Shown: positions 29,301 through 38,758 of the stretch, piece after piece
How the letters are laid out: every line of letters starts with the position of its first letter
Numbering within the stretch: position 1 is the stretch's first letter
NCBI RefSeq assembly: GCF_001661345.1
Contig: NW_017962925.1
Coordinates: forward strand, 248,001 to 312,000
From: Ascoidea rubescens DSM 1968
Lineage: Eukaryota > Ascomycota > Saccharomycetes > Ascoideales > Ascoideaceae
Direction of reading: 5' to 3'
Length of the DNA stretch: 64,000 nt
Made by a program: the position numbers and the translations under genes
Notes under the pieces: generated by a model
Told to the model about the DNA's origin: nothing
The model's database searches: none
What the model saw: only the letters and a program-made list of their open reading frames with translations

Positions 29301-30821
29301 AGTGATGGTGTAAGCCGAATCCCCAATGACTCTTTGAAAGCCTCTCATGGTGCATAATTTAAATTGTTCGAGGATGGTAATTGTATATTTTGAGTTTTTT
29401 CTTTTAGATTTTTTCTTTGATTGTTCAGTTGATAATTCGAATAACTGTTTAGTTGCTTCTTCGTTATGTTCAGCGTCATATTCGGCTATTTCAGCCATTA
29501 ATTGTTGATATTCATCAGATTTTAGCCAGTAATCTTCAAATTCAAGAGCATTTCTTGGGACTTTATGTTCCATACCAGGTTGAGGGATTCTACCAATTGG
29601 GTCAGTTATGGCGGTTAAGAACTCAGGAGTTGATTGTCTGTTTGGACATTGGAAGCCCATTTTTTCGAAATAGTGTTTAGCATTTTGAACAGGACCAAAG
29701 TAGATTTGACGACCCTCATAGAGGACAGTTACTTTATCGAAGGTTTCATAAATGTTTTCACCAGCTTGGTAGATGGTGACTAGAGCAGCAGATTTAAGAA
29801 GGTTTGTCGATACTCTGATGGCCTGAGCGTATTCCAAAGCAGTGGAGGAGTCAAGACCTCTGGTTGCATTGTCCCAACAGTAGATGCAAGCTCTGGAAGC
29901 CAAAGCTTCAGCAATGGAAACTCTTTTTCTTTGACCACCAGAGACACCTCTAACATAGTCGTTACCAACTTTGGTGTTTTTGACGTGATTGAGACCAAAG
30001 ACAGTTGTTAAGATGTCTCTTAGAGCAGTAATGTATTGGTCTCTTGTTGAATTGTTTGGTCTAATTTCAGGAATTTTACAGGAAATTGCAAATTTTAGAG
30101 TTTGATCAACAGTTAAATGAGGAAAGTGGACATCTAGTTCAGGATTATAAACGACATCAGCCTTAAAGTCCTTCATCATAATGTCGTGGGGAATGCCATC
30201 GAAGCTGATATCACCGGTGGAAGAAACGTACTGGTTAGTTTCACCAGCAATTGATTTGAGAAAAGTTGAGCAGCCTGCACCAGGTCTGCCTAGAACCAAA
30301 CACATTTCACCAGCTTTGACAAGACCATTGACGTTTGATATTATGTCTCTGATGCTGGGGTGTCTGACGGATTTGATTTTTTTGTGGATTGTGAAGGGAG
30401 CAGTTAAGAGGTCGAGAGCAGTTTCAGCACTGGAGGTCAAAGCGTCAATACCAGTTGTGGTAACATTTTTGAAGCGTACACCTGCCTGTCTTAAATGAAT
30501 ACCATCTTTATCAGAGATTCTAACGACGGTTCTTAATATGGTTTGCAAGTCAAAGTCATCTGGGTCGATTGTTAGTGGGCCATCTCTAACAGTTCTGGTG
30601 GATAGGGTTCTTGCTAGAGATTCCAAACGATCAAGAACACCACCTTGTTGATGGGCGTTTTGGGAGGTGACAATTCGAACTAAATCGCCATAGTCTTCGG
30701 TGGAAGCGATTTGGTAAGAAGCATTTGTTATTATTCTGTCGAGGTTGTTGGCGTTATCTTTCAGCGGGTCGCCGTAGAAGGACTCGACAGTTGAATCTGT
30801 ATCAGAATGACTGGGATTCAT
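26379..30821 (-). CDS. SNQ2: Snq2-type pleiotropic drug resistance ABC transporter
   Basis: 1480 residues from the ATG at 30821 (MNPSHSDTDS); S. cerevisiae Snq2 is about 1501. Layout is NBD1-TMD1-NBD2-TMD2 (ABCG/PDR). 'GVRFKNVTTTGID', 'GDISFDGIPHDIMMKDFKAD' and 'VVYNPELDVHFPHLTV' are Snq2-like rather than Pdr5-like. NBD1 has the degenerate fungal Walker A 'GRPGAGCSTFLK' (Cys for Lys, near 178), signature 'VSGGQRKRVS' near 293 and 'CWDNATRGLD'. NBD2 has canonical 'GESGAGKTTLLN' near 876, variant signature 'LNVEQRKKLSIG' near 978 and 'LFLDEPTSGLDS'. Each TMD has six predicted spans (about 490-760 and 1170-1460), with a Cys-containing outer loop. It is a plasma-membrane exporter of 4-nitroquinoline-oxide-type compounds and azoles. 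No Pdr1/3 element (TCCGYGGA) was found upstream. Confidence 0.9.
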   Translation of the reverse strand: MNPSHSDTDSTVESFYGDPLKDNANNLDRIITNASYQIASTEDYGDLVRIVTSQNAHQQGGVLDRLESLARTLSTRTVRDGPLTIDPDDFDLQTILRTVVRISDKDGIHLRQAGVRFKNVTTTGIDALTSSAETALDLLTAPFTIHKKIKSVRHPSIRDIISNVNGLVKAGEMCLVLGRPGAGCSTFLKSIAGETNQYVSSTGDISFDGIPHDIMMKDFKADVVYNPELDVHFPHLTVDQTLKFAISCKIPEIRPNNSTRDQYITALRDILTTVFGLNHVKNTKVGNDYVRGVSGGQRKRVSIAEALASRACIYCWDNATRGLDSSTALEYAQAIRVSTNLLKSAALVTIYQAGENIYETFDKVTVLYEGRQIYFGPVQNAKHYFEKMGFQCPNRQSTPEFLTAITDPIGRIPQPGMEHKVPRNALEFEDYWLKSDEYQQLMAEIAEYDAEHNEEATKQLFELSTEQSKKKSKRKNSKYTITILEQFKLCTMRGFQRVIGDSAYTITQVVANVIQSLIVGSLFYNLQNSTISAYSKGGTLFFCVLHFTFLGLAEVSNSFDNRPIILKQKGYTLYHPAAEAIASVLTDIPTKLLSLFSFSIVVYFMVNFDREAGKFFVFVLFLFMTSSIMTCLFQSIAAFSPTIAAANSFSGVGMLAVIVYTGFVIKMHDMHWALKWISYINPVTYGFESLISNEFHGLHMNCANTVPSGPGYENVSSENQVCAAAGAIAGQAFVLGDDYIESSYDYSYSHLWRNFGILVGFWIFFILLSAIGLEILKPVNAGGDRLLFKKGADVSLVNDEKKKASDIESGSSGTVNKLEEDEKNNAENFENLRGKDIFMWKNVDYVIPTKDGNTIKLLDNVQGYIKPGTLTALMGESGAGKTTLLNVLSQRVSFGVITGDMLANGRPLDSSFQRSTGYVQQQDLHISELTVRESLQFAARLRRPQSVPEEEKLSYVETVIDLLSMRSYADAVVGDPGSGLNVEQRKKLSIGVELVAKPSLLLFLDEPTSGLDSQSSWAIVKLMRQLAHAGQSILCTIHQPSATLFEQFDRLLLLRKGGQTVYFGDIGKSSRTILDYFEGNGARTCGIKENPAEYVLEAIGAGATASVDEDWHQKWMKSPECIQTNKYIEFLIQDGLSKPINESDPELRNKFATPYFTQFKYVLRRTFTQFYRDPIYLKSKFFLLILGGLFIGWTFYNIRPNLSGLQNCLFAVFMSLTISAPLINQIQERAIASRELFEARESASNTYHWSTLLFSQFITEIPYCIVAFTLFFCCFYFPLKMDNTAPFAGYYYFILCTVFQFYYISFGLWVIYMAPDLPSASIITSLLFSFMLNFCGVLQQQSLMPGFWTFMYKVSPYTYFVQSLVSVLLHNFEVKCNASDLTYFNPPEGQTCAEFSNDFIQSAGGYISNPDDTTQCGYCSFLTGDAFMATFNIKWSQRWRNLGFFCIYIFFNLFAMVFCYYFFRVKQFKMPSLFKKKAKN

Positions 30822-31849
30822 TCTTGAGGACAACGAGAAACTAAGGGAATAACGAGATGAGAGAAGCAGATGGCAAATAAAATTCAGTTCAGCTCAGTTT
30901 AATTATATCTGCTTATTTATCCACTTATCTAACCAGCTAGCAGTAAACAAACAACAGCACGAAAAAACTTTACAGTAAAAGAGAGAACCAAAAAAACTAC
31001 AAAAAAGTGAAATTTATTTTACATTATATATGACAGATGAAACGAGGAAACAAGTATCTCTTCAGAAGCAAAGTTCGAGATTGCAGCATGAAAAAGGTAT
31101 GTAGAATCAACGAGACTTTTGAAAGACATTGGCTGTTGAAAGTGGATTACTAACACCATCACTTAGCTCTCACCAACAAGCTGTGGAAAAGTGCACAAGT
31201 GGAAAAGCGTAAAAGCGTAATAGCAAAAGTATATCATTGTGAAAATATTCCGGCTCAAATAGTTCAAATCAGGCCCAACATCCACTTTTTTCACCAGCTT
31301 GTGGCTGCCTGATTCAACGCGTTCCAGGCGGGTCTGCGCGGCTATCTGCACTCACATCCGGGCCGATAGCCGATTTGTAACCGACCGATAACCGCACTGC
31401 CTGTTTAGGAAAACTCCGGTCCACAACCTCAATATTAAAAATTCAAATTTTCAATTAATCAGCGGCCCTCGGTACCGGATGCTGGCGCGCTTCCGCCAGC
31501 TCACAGATTTCTCACTTCGGCTCATCTCCAGATCCGAAACGCTCGAATCCACTGATTTCCGTCGAGAGTCGAACCAGTAACACATATGCGGGTCTCTGCT
31601 TATCACAGCCTACTCCACGTGCTTCAACGCGCATACACGTATCACGTGCTCACAATTCTGCTGTGAATCACGTGCTTCTTACTTTGGAATTTTTGGTATG
31701 GACCAGGAAAATGATTCTCGACAGAGCCCAGAACAATTCGAGTCTCTTTTAATGTCAGTTTTTTGGCTGGTGCTGTTGAGTGTGTGCTGCATTTTTGCTG
31801 CAATTCTGCTGTGTTTCTTTTGTATTTCTACTGGATTCTTGCTCCCAGC
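30822..31849. promoter_or_regulatory. Divergent SNQ2 / ULS1 region, GC island with three CACGTG boxes and hairpins
   Basis: 1.0 kb. The half near SNQ2 is AT-rich. From about 31290 to 31680 the sequence becomes GC-rich and structured: inverted repeat GGCTATC (31340-31346)/GATAGCC (31365-31371), palindrome CGGTACCG (31470-31477), and hairpin GCTGGCG/CGCCAGC (31481-31487/31494-31500). CACGTG occurs at 31616-31621, 31643-31648 and 31669-31674. A frame with its own ATG at 31698 overlaps the ULS1 start in another frame; it may be upstream of, or within, the transcript. Confidence 0.6.
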
Positions 31850-32603
31850 ATGTCTTTTGTTTCAACCTTGCCCTCGTCCAGCGGCTACACCAACAGTGCT
31901 GCCTCCAACGAGCCCAACCACAACAACGACCATGACCATAACAGCGTTAATGCTTTCGTCAACAACGACGATAAACCTCCTCAAATTGTTTCAATTGATG
32001 CCTTGGACGACGATATCATAGTCCAGAACACCACTGCTGCTGCTGCTGATGCTGCTTCTGCCACCTTTCCAAGCCCTCCACACTCTGCTCTTGCTACCAC
32101 TTCTGCCAACTCTACAAAGTTCAACGCTGATGGGACCTACATCATTCCTATCAGCGATTCAGAAACAGCATCTGATACTGAAGACGACATTGATGAAGAT
32201 GTCATTTTTGTCGACGAAGTCATTCTATCTGATCCCAAACACACCCACCCACTATCTGCTCAGGCTCCTGCTCTTGCCCAACCACTTCACAATAGCTTTG
32301 ATCAAAACCCCTTCTCTAAACTAAATCAAACGCCCAATTTTACTCTTCTGGGCTACACAAACAACACATCTATCCATCCTAATAACTCATCCTCCATTTC
32401 CCAGAATCATCCAAATCAAACTCAATTCCAACCTTTTGATCACAATCATAATCAAATGTTACTGCAATATCAAAATGGTTCTTCTTCCTTATCCAACTAC
32501 CAATCATCTTATAATGATTATAGTAACCCTACCAACCCTATAATTCTAGAAAATCAACCAAATACCTCAAATCAAAATCTATCTACACAATATCCAACTC
32601 CAG

Positions 32604-32640
<37 letters not shown>

Positions 32641-33028
32641 TAACAATAACAATAACAATAACAATAACAATAACAATAACAATAACAATAATAACAACTT
32701 CAATATATCAAAAAGATTATACTCATTAACTTCACAACCTGATTTTGATTCATTCAAAAAACAAAAAAGCCTCCTTCAACTAGCCCCTCTACAAAAATCA
32801 TCACCCCCAAACAATAATATAGATATAATCGATCTAACCAACGATGATAGCGATAACAACGACGATAATGATAACGATAACAATAATGCCCTCTCTACCG
32901 ATTTCATTTACATCCCTTCAAATAACATCTCATTCAATAACAACGTTAATAACAGATTTAGCTTTAACAATGAAATTGATAACATTAATCAAAATATAAC
33001 AAACAGATTCAACATCAACAATATGATC

Positions 33029-33069
<41 letters not shown>

Positions 33070-35860
33070 CCCAAATACCAATAACATTAACCAAACAATA
33101 CCTATCACACCCTTTCATCCACTACAATCACAAATCTCCCAAATTTCTCAAAATTCTCACAACATCAAGCAATTGTCCGATAAGAAAGCAAACATAATTC
33201 ATTGTATTTCAATGCTAGATCAAAATAAAATTGGTCTTCAACAACTGCTTGACTCTCTAAGACTAAAAACAAGAGATTTGAGAACTAAACTACTACCCAT
33301 AAATTCTTCACTAGTTTCCCTAGAAAACGAATACCAAAAATCTATAAAATCTTCCCAAGATAATCTACCAATCCCTCCCACCCCTATAACTAATCTTTCT
33401 GCTAAGATTTCCTTAAAAAAATCAGAATCTCAAAATATTTCTAACCAAATTAAAGCAATCGAGTCTCAGATTACCGACTACCACTCTAAAATCGATACAC
33501 TAAACAACCACATCAAAGAATACACCTTTAGAAAAATAGAAATCGATAGAAAACTAAATTTTTTTCAATCCTTCAAATATAATGCCGACAACACATTTAT
33601 TAATAATTTTAATACCTATAGCCAAACAAATAATTCAAATTATATAAACAGCTTTACTAATATCTCAAATTTTAGCAATACGGCTGATGAAGATACTGAT
33701 ATTCAAAAGCTAATTGACAATATTCGTCCTGATGAAGACATCAATGACGGGGTTTTAACTCCAAAAGAATTAAACATCACTCTACTAAAACATCAAAGAT
33801 TAGGTCTTTCTTGGTTAACAAGAATGGAAAAAGAATCTGCAAACAAAGGTGGTTTCTTGGCTGACGATATGGGTTTGGGAAAAACTATCCAAATTATGGC
33901 TTTAATATTCAACAATCCTCCTGAATCTACCGCTACAACCTCTAAAACAAGTTTAATTGTTGGCCCGGTTGCTTTGTTAAAACAATGGGAGGCTGAATTT
34001 GCTTTAAAAACAAAACCTCAACATCAATTAAATGTCTTTGTATTTCATTCCGGTGATAAATTGAAATCATTTCGTCAAACTAAAAAATATGATATAATTT
34101 TAGTAAGTTATGGAACTTTGGCTTCCGAGTTTAAAAAACACTTTAGCGATGTATTAAGGCAGTCCAGAGTTTCCAAAAAAGCTCATGTTTTGCCCACTCC
34201 AGGTACCGGAGGAGAAGATTATAAATCTCCTTTTTATTCAAAAGATGCTATCTTTTATAGAATTGTTCTCGATGAAGCACACCTAATCAAAAATAAACTA
34301 ACACAAAGCTCAAAAGCTTGTGCTGTTTTACGTGCAGAATACAGATGGTGTTTGACTGGTACTCCAATGCAAAATACAGTAGAGGATTTATATTCTCCCA
34401 TCAGATTTTTAAAGATTAAACCATACTGCGAAGAAAAAAATTTCAGAGATAAAATTGCTATACCTTTAAAGAATATAAATAAAAATGGTCCTATGGCTAC
34501 ACAAATCTTTGAAAAACAAAACGCCATGAAAAGAGTTCAAGCCTTATTAAAAGCAATTTTACTAAGAAGAACAAAGGATTCCAAAATTGATGGCCAGCCA
34601 ATTCTTAAATTACCTCCCAAAATTATTATCAAAGAAACCATAAAAATGGAAGCTGATGAGTTGGATTTTTATAATGATATTTCCTCTTTATCTGCTCGAC
34701 ATGCAAAAAGAATTCTTGATCATAAAATTACCGGCTATGATAATATCTTAACATTATTATTAAGACTTCGCCAGGCTTGTTGTCACGAAATACTTGTTGA
34801 AATTGGTGACAGATTATCTCAATTGAAAAGTGAAGATGTTTCAAATGAAAGTGATGGAAATGCTGCCTTTATTCTTAGAAATATGGGAAGGGCTGTAAAG
34901 AGATTAACACAAAACGTAGTTGATAAAATAAAAAATATGGTCGAAGAAGGTTTGACTTGTTCGGTTTGTTATGATGAAATCTTGACTTCAAATGCAATTT
35001 TTCTTTCTCCTTGTGGCCACACTTGTTGTAAGGATTGTTGTGATGAGTATTTTCGACAACATGGAGAAGTCTCTGATTCAACTGAATTAATTTCTGCAAA
35101 ATGTCCAGATTGTCAATCACTTTGCAGAAAACAGGATTGTTTTAATTATCCTGCCTTTTTGAAATATTCAGAGTCACAAAGAAGAAACCAATCGATTCAA
35201 GTTACCGAGCTGGAAAGTGAAGCTAAGGAATTATTTCTTAAATATGTTAATTTAAGTAATTCAGTTCAAATGAAAGTATTTTCAGATGTTTTCAAAGAAA
35301 GATCAGGATATATAATTCTATCAGCTAAAATGAAAAAGTGTCTTGAAGTTATCAAAAATATTGAATTAAAACATCCAGACGAAAAAATCTTAGTTTTTTC
35401 ACAATTTACTTTATTTTTTGAGTTATTGACAAAAGTATTAATGGAAAATGATATTGAATTTTTAAGATATGATGGTTCAATGAGTATGAACACTCGTGAT
35501 GATACTGTTCGAAGATTTTACACAGATTCTAGTAAAAAATTAATGCTAATTTCCCTTAAGGCAGGTAATGTTGGGTTGACTTTAACGTGTGCTTCCCATG
35601 TAATTATAATGGAACCCTTCTGGAACCCTTATGTTGAAGAACAGGCAATGGATAGAGTCCACAGAATTGGGCAAATGAAAACAGTGTATGTCCACCAAAT
35701 TTTAGTTGAAAATACCGTTGAGGATAGAATTATTCAATTACAAGAGAAGAAAAGATCCTTAGTTAATAGTGCTCTAAATGAAAGTGGAATGAAGAATATT
35801 TCAAAATTGGGTAGAAATGAATTAAGATTTCTTTTTGGTTTATCAAATGGATTGGCGTGA
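31850..35860 (+). CDS. ULS1: Uls1 (Ris1), SUMO-targeted SWI2/SNF2 translocase with RING finger
   Basis: 1336 residues from the first in-frame ATG (MSFVSTLPSS). The N-terminal 500 residues are low-complexity with an Asn run and carry SUMO-interaction-like motifs: 'DVIFVDEVILSD' near 117 and 'DIIDLTNDDSD' near 324. After a coiled coil (about 450-570) comes the Snf2 ATPase: 'GGFLADDMGLGKTIQ' near 668, DEAH-type 'VLDEAHLIKN' near 806 and 'LTGTPMQN'. The HIRAN-less Rad5/Rad16-type RING (CSVC..., CGHTCCKDCC, CPDC; about 1037-1090) is inserted between the two helicase lobes. Lobe 2 has 'LVFSQFTLFFELL', 'SLKAGNVGLTL' and 'QAMDRVHRIGQ'. RING inside the ATPase plus SIMs and no HIRAN fits Uls1 better than Rad5. 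It removes or ubiquitinates poly-SUMOylated proteins on chromatin. It is shorter than S. cerevisiae Uls1 (about 1619). Confidence 0.9.
32606..32698 (+). repeat. AAT/AAC run encoding about 31 Asn in ULS1
   Basis: A trinucleotide tract: first AAT only, then alternating AAC AAT. A second Asn run of about 14 residues lies at about 33028-33071. Confidence 0.95.
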
Positions 35861-36508
35861 AAACATAAAACAAATTTAAATGATTTTATTTTTTTTCATT
35901 TTCTTAAATTGTTTTGTTTTTCAGCTTATTTAAATTTTTTGACTGATCATTTTATGTAAGATGATATTGTAATAGGTGAATAGGTTATACAGAGCTATTT
36001 TCTTCCTATTTTTTGGTTATATCATACTTATATATTCTGCTATATTCTATTGGTTTTTTTCTCTGGTGAATTAATTTTTACGGCAACTATTACATTATAT
36101 TATAAAGATAAACTGGGTTTTTAGTGAATATATTTTGTTTTGTTTTGTTTTCTTTCTATTGTTATATGCTCGTCAGTTATAATCAGCATAGCCTTTTTTA
36201 TTTTTTGATTTCTGATTTTTCTAATATTTTCACTATTTTATTTATTAACTCGAAAATTAAAGTGCTTGAAGATAAAAAAAAATAAAAAATGCCAAAAGAA
36301 AAAATTAAAATGAAATAAAGAATGGAAAGAAAGAATTAAATTACCCAGTATACATAAAAATATTCAATAATTGAAACTAGAAATTTACAATAAAATTTTT
36401 ATGGAACTCCATAGTTTACTACTATGATACCAATATGATAAAGAAAAAAAATAGGAGACATTAAACACGATGGTTAAAGCTTTGAAAGATTCGAATGACA
36501 AAATAAAA
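35861..36508. other. Convergent spacer ULS1 / MKK
   Basis: 648 AT-rich bases with T- and A-tracts between two converging genes. No gene, RNA or motif is recognised. Confidence 0.5.
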
Positions 36509-38479
36509 CTAATTCCAACAAGCGTAAACAAACTTCTTCATATTCACTTTATTTTTCATTTGAGCAATAATCCAAGGGTGTTTCTGTAGCATTTGTCTGG
36601 GACTTGCTCTTTTAGTTGCATCTCTTTCTAAGCAATCATTAATAAACTTTCTAAATCTAGGAGACCATTTAATATTTTTATCAGGTTCATCCTTCAATTC
36701 GGGAGAAAATTCTAATATAGCAGACAATAGTTCGAAGGTAGTCAATGATGTCGTGGAATTGGTGTTTTTGCCATCGTTGTCTTCTAGTAGGTTAGAACTG
36801 AAGTAAGGAAATCTTCCTTGAGCAACTTCTAACAATGTGAGACCAAGGGACCAAACATCACTAGTAACAGTGTAAGCGTTACCCCTAATTCTTTCTGGAG
36901 CCATATAATAAGAAGTACCAGTAAATGTTGTAGCTAAAGAATTCACAACTTCACCTGAAACACCAAAATCACATAATTTAATTTCACCCAACTCATTCAA
37001 TAAAATATTTTGGGGCTTGATGTCTCTGTGAATGATTTTGTGCTGATGCAAATATGATAAACCTCTTAAAACACTTTCAGCTACTTTACCAATGACTTTT
37101 TCACCAATTCTACCGTTCATTTTTTTGACTCTTTTATAAACAGCATCAAGAGATTTTCCTGCCATAAATTCCATTGCAATAAAGATAACACCATCATCTT
37201 CATTCATGAAGGTTCCATAATATTTTACGATATTTGGAGATTTACAGACTTTATTATATTGTAATTCTCTCCAAATCTGTTTTTGAACATCAGGGTTTGG
37301 ATTAGCAGTTATTGTTTTCAAAGCAAATACTGAGTTATGGACATTGTGTTTTAATTTACATTTTGATACACTGCCTCCAGCACCTTCACCAAGAACGTTT
37401 AATTCGACAATTTCTTTATTTTTCGATAATATTTTCCAATCTTGTTCTTCTAATTGTTCTAAATCTTTTGAGAATAATTTTTTTATTTCCAATTCAGTTG
37501 AGGCTGAAGTCAAAGTCCTAGCATTTGGGTCATCATAATTGGAGGTTATGTTTTGTTGAGAAGAAGAAATATCATTGCCAGACTCTTTTATAATATCAGT
37601 TGCAGTGTTCAATGATGCATTGGAAGAATTTGTAACTATTTTTGATATTACATGTTTTTTTGGCTGATTATTATTGTTATTATTAAGTTTGTAATAAGGC
37701 ATTGCTTGATTATGATTGTAATTACAATTATTGTAAATATTTAAATTATTCATATTTGTATTTAAATCTTCGATTTCTTTGAATTGGCCTCCAGCACTAA
37801 TATTAAGAGTGCTCTTTTCGCTTATAGTTGTAGTTGGGGTTGGAGAATAAGAGTTGTTAACACTTGAAGTTGTCATTGAATTCACGGTTGAATTTGAAAC
37901 TGAACTGGACGACAAATAATTATAGGTTGAATTTGAATTGCAATCGAAGTCTTCGTAACTTGAGCTACCTGTTTGTTTAAGCATACCTTCGTGGATATTG
38001 TAGCCATTATTATTATTATTAATATTATTATTAGTATTATTATTATTGTAGTTATTATTGGAAGTATTGCTATAGTTATTGAAGTTTTTGTAATTGCTAT
38101 AATCATTTGTGGAAGCCAATGAAGGTTGGGCAGTATTGAAAGACGCAGATTTGGTAAGGCCAATATTCTGATTAGAAGTGGCTATAAAAGTTGATGTGGT
38201 AGTAGATGAAGAGTTAAATGTGGTTTTTATTGGAGGTATTATTTTTTTTTTATTTTTTATGGAATTATTATTAATGGAGCTAGTGCCATTGTTGAGAAAA
38301 CCAAAGTTATTCTGGTTCTGAGACTGATTTAGATTCAAGTTCAAATTTAGATTTGGTTGAGATTGAGGTTGGCTGTGAAAGTTGGTGTCCAATCGTAGGT
38401 TGGGAGACTTTGAGTGGTTGGGCCTAGGGGACACATTCCTGCTTTGAATGAAGGGGTTGTAGGTGTTTAAATTGGACAT
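36509..38479 (-). CDS. MKK1: MAP kinase kinase of the cell-wall-integrity pathway (Mkk1/Mkk2)
   Basis: 656 residues from the ATG at 38479. The N-terminal 340 residues are Asn/Ser-rich and unstructured. The kinase domain starts with 'LNVLGEGAGGSVSKCKLK' (P-loop near 361-367), then 'FALKTI', 'AMEFMAGKSLDAVYKRV', 'IIHRDIKPQNILLN' near 484, 'LCDFGVSGEVVNSLATTFTG' (activation loop with the Ser-x3-Thr phosphoacceptor pattern of MAPKKs), 'YYMAPERI', and ends '...HPWIIAQMKNKVNMKKFVYACW'. 'GEGAGGSVSKCKLK' and the 'MKK.V.M.KFV' end are characteristic of Mkk1/2 rather than Pbs2 or Ste7. It relays Bck1 to the Slt2/Mpk1 MAPK. A single copy is seen here, so MKK1 versus MKK2 is not distinguishable. Confidence 0.93.
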   Translation of the reverse strand: MSNLNTYNPFIQSRNVSPRPNHSKSPNLRLDTNFHSQPQSQPNLNLNLNLNQSQNQNNFGFLNNGTSSINNNSIKNKKKIIPPIKTTFNSSSTTTSTFIATSNQNIGLTKSASFNTAQPSLASTNDYSNYKNFNNYSNTSNNNYNNNNTNNNINNNNNGYNIHEGMLKQTGSSSYEDFDCNSNSTYNYLSSSSVSNSTVNSMTTSSVNNSYSPTPTTTISEKSTLNISAGGQFKEIEDLNTNMNNLNIYNNCNYNHNQAMPYYKLNNNNNNQPKKHVISKIVTNSSNASLNTATDIIKESGNDISSSQQNITSNYDDPNARTLTSASTELEIKKLFSKDLEQLEEQDWKILSKNKEIVELNVLGEGAGGSVSKCKLKHNVHNSVFALKTITANPNPDVQKQIWRELQYNKVCKSPNIVKYYGTFMNEDDGVIFIAMEFMAGKSLDAVYKRVKKMNGRIGEKVIGKVAESVLRGLSYLHQHKIIHRDIKPQNILLNELGEIKLCDFGVSGEVVNSLATTFTGTSYYMAPERIRGNAYTVTSDVWSLGLTLLEVAQGRFPYFSSNLLEDNDGKNTNSTTSLTTFELLSAILEFSPELKDEPDKNIKWSPRFRKFINDCLERDATKRASPRQMLQKHPWIIAQMKNKVNMKKFVYACWN

Positions 38480-38758
38480 GGCTGCTGGTGGAAGAAGATG
38501 GCACTACTAACAACAGAACAAAAGCTGATTATATTTCTCTTGGAAAAGACCAAAAAATGCTCCACTTCAAAAACAGTCTGAGTCTGCCTCCTCCGCGCCG
38601 TGGACGTGGTAACAGTCCACCATTGTGGGTATGCAGCTGGGTGTGTGTATATGCAGAGGGTGAGTTAATGCGCATGCTACGGTTAATGTCCAGCTCTGTT
38701 TCAGGAATTCGATCATGTTGGAGAGGAAGTATATGGCTAGGACTGGGGATTCAGCAGC
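38480..38758. promoter_or_regulatory. MKK promoter and ERV46 3' region
   Basis: 279 bases between two minus-strand genes, with a small GC-rich patch (about 38590-38610, 'cctccgcgccgtggacgtgg'). No motif is assigned. Confidence 0.4.

Noticed and set aside
31510-31590. tRNA-like B-box (minus-strand GGTTCGACTC near 31566-31576)
   Set aside because: The bases flanking the T-loop do not form a T-stem and no A-box or acceptor pairing is found.
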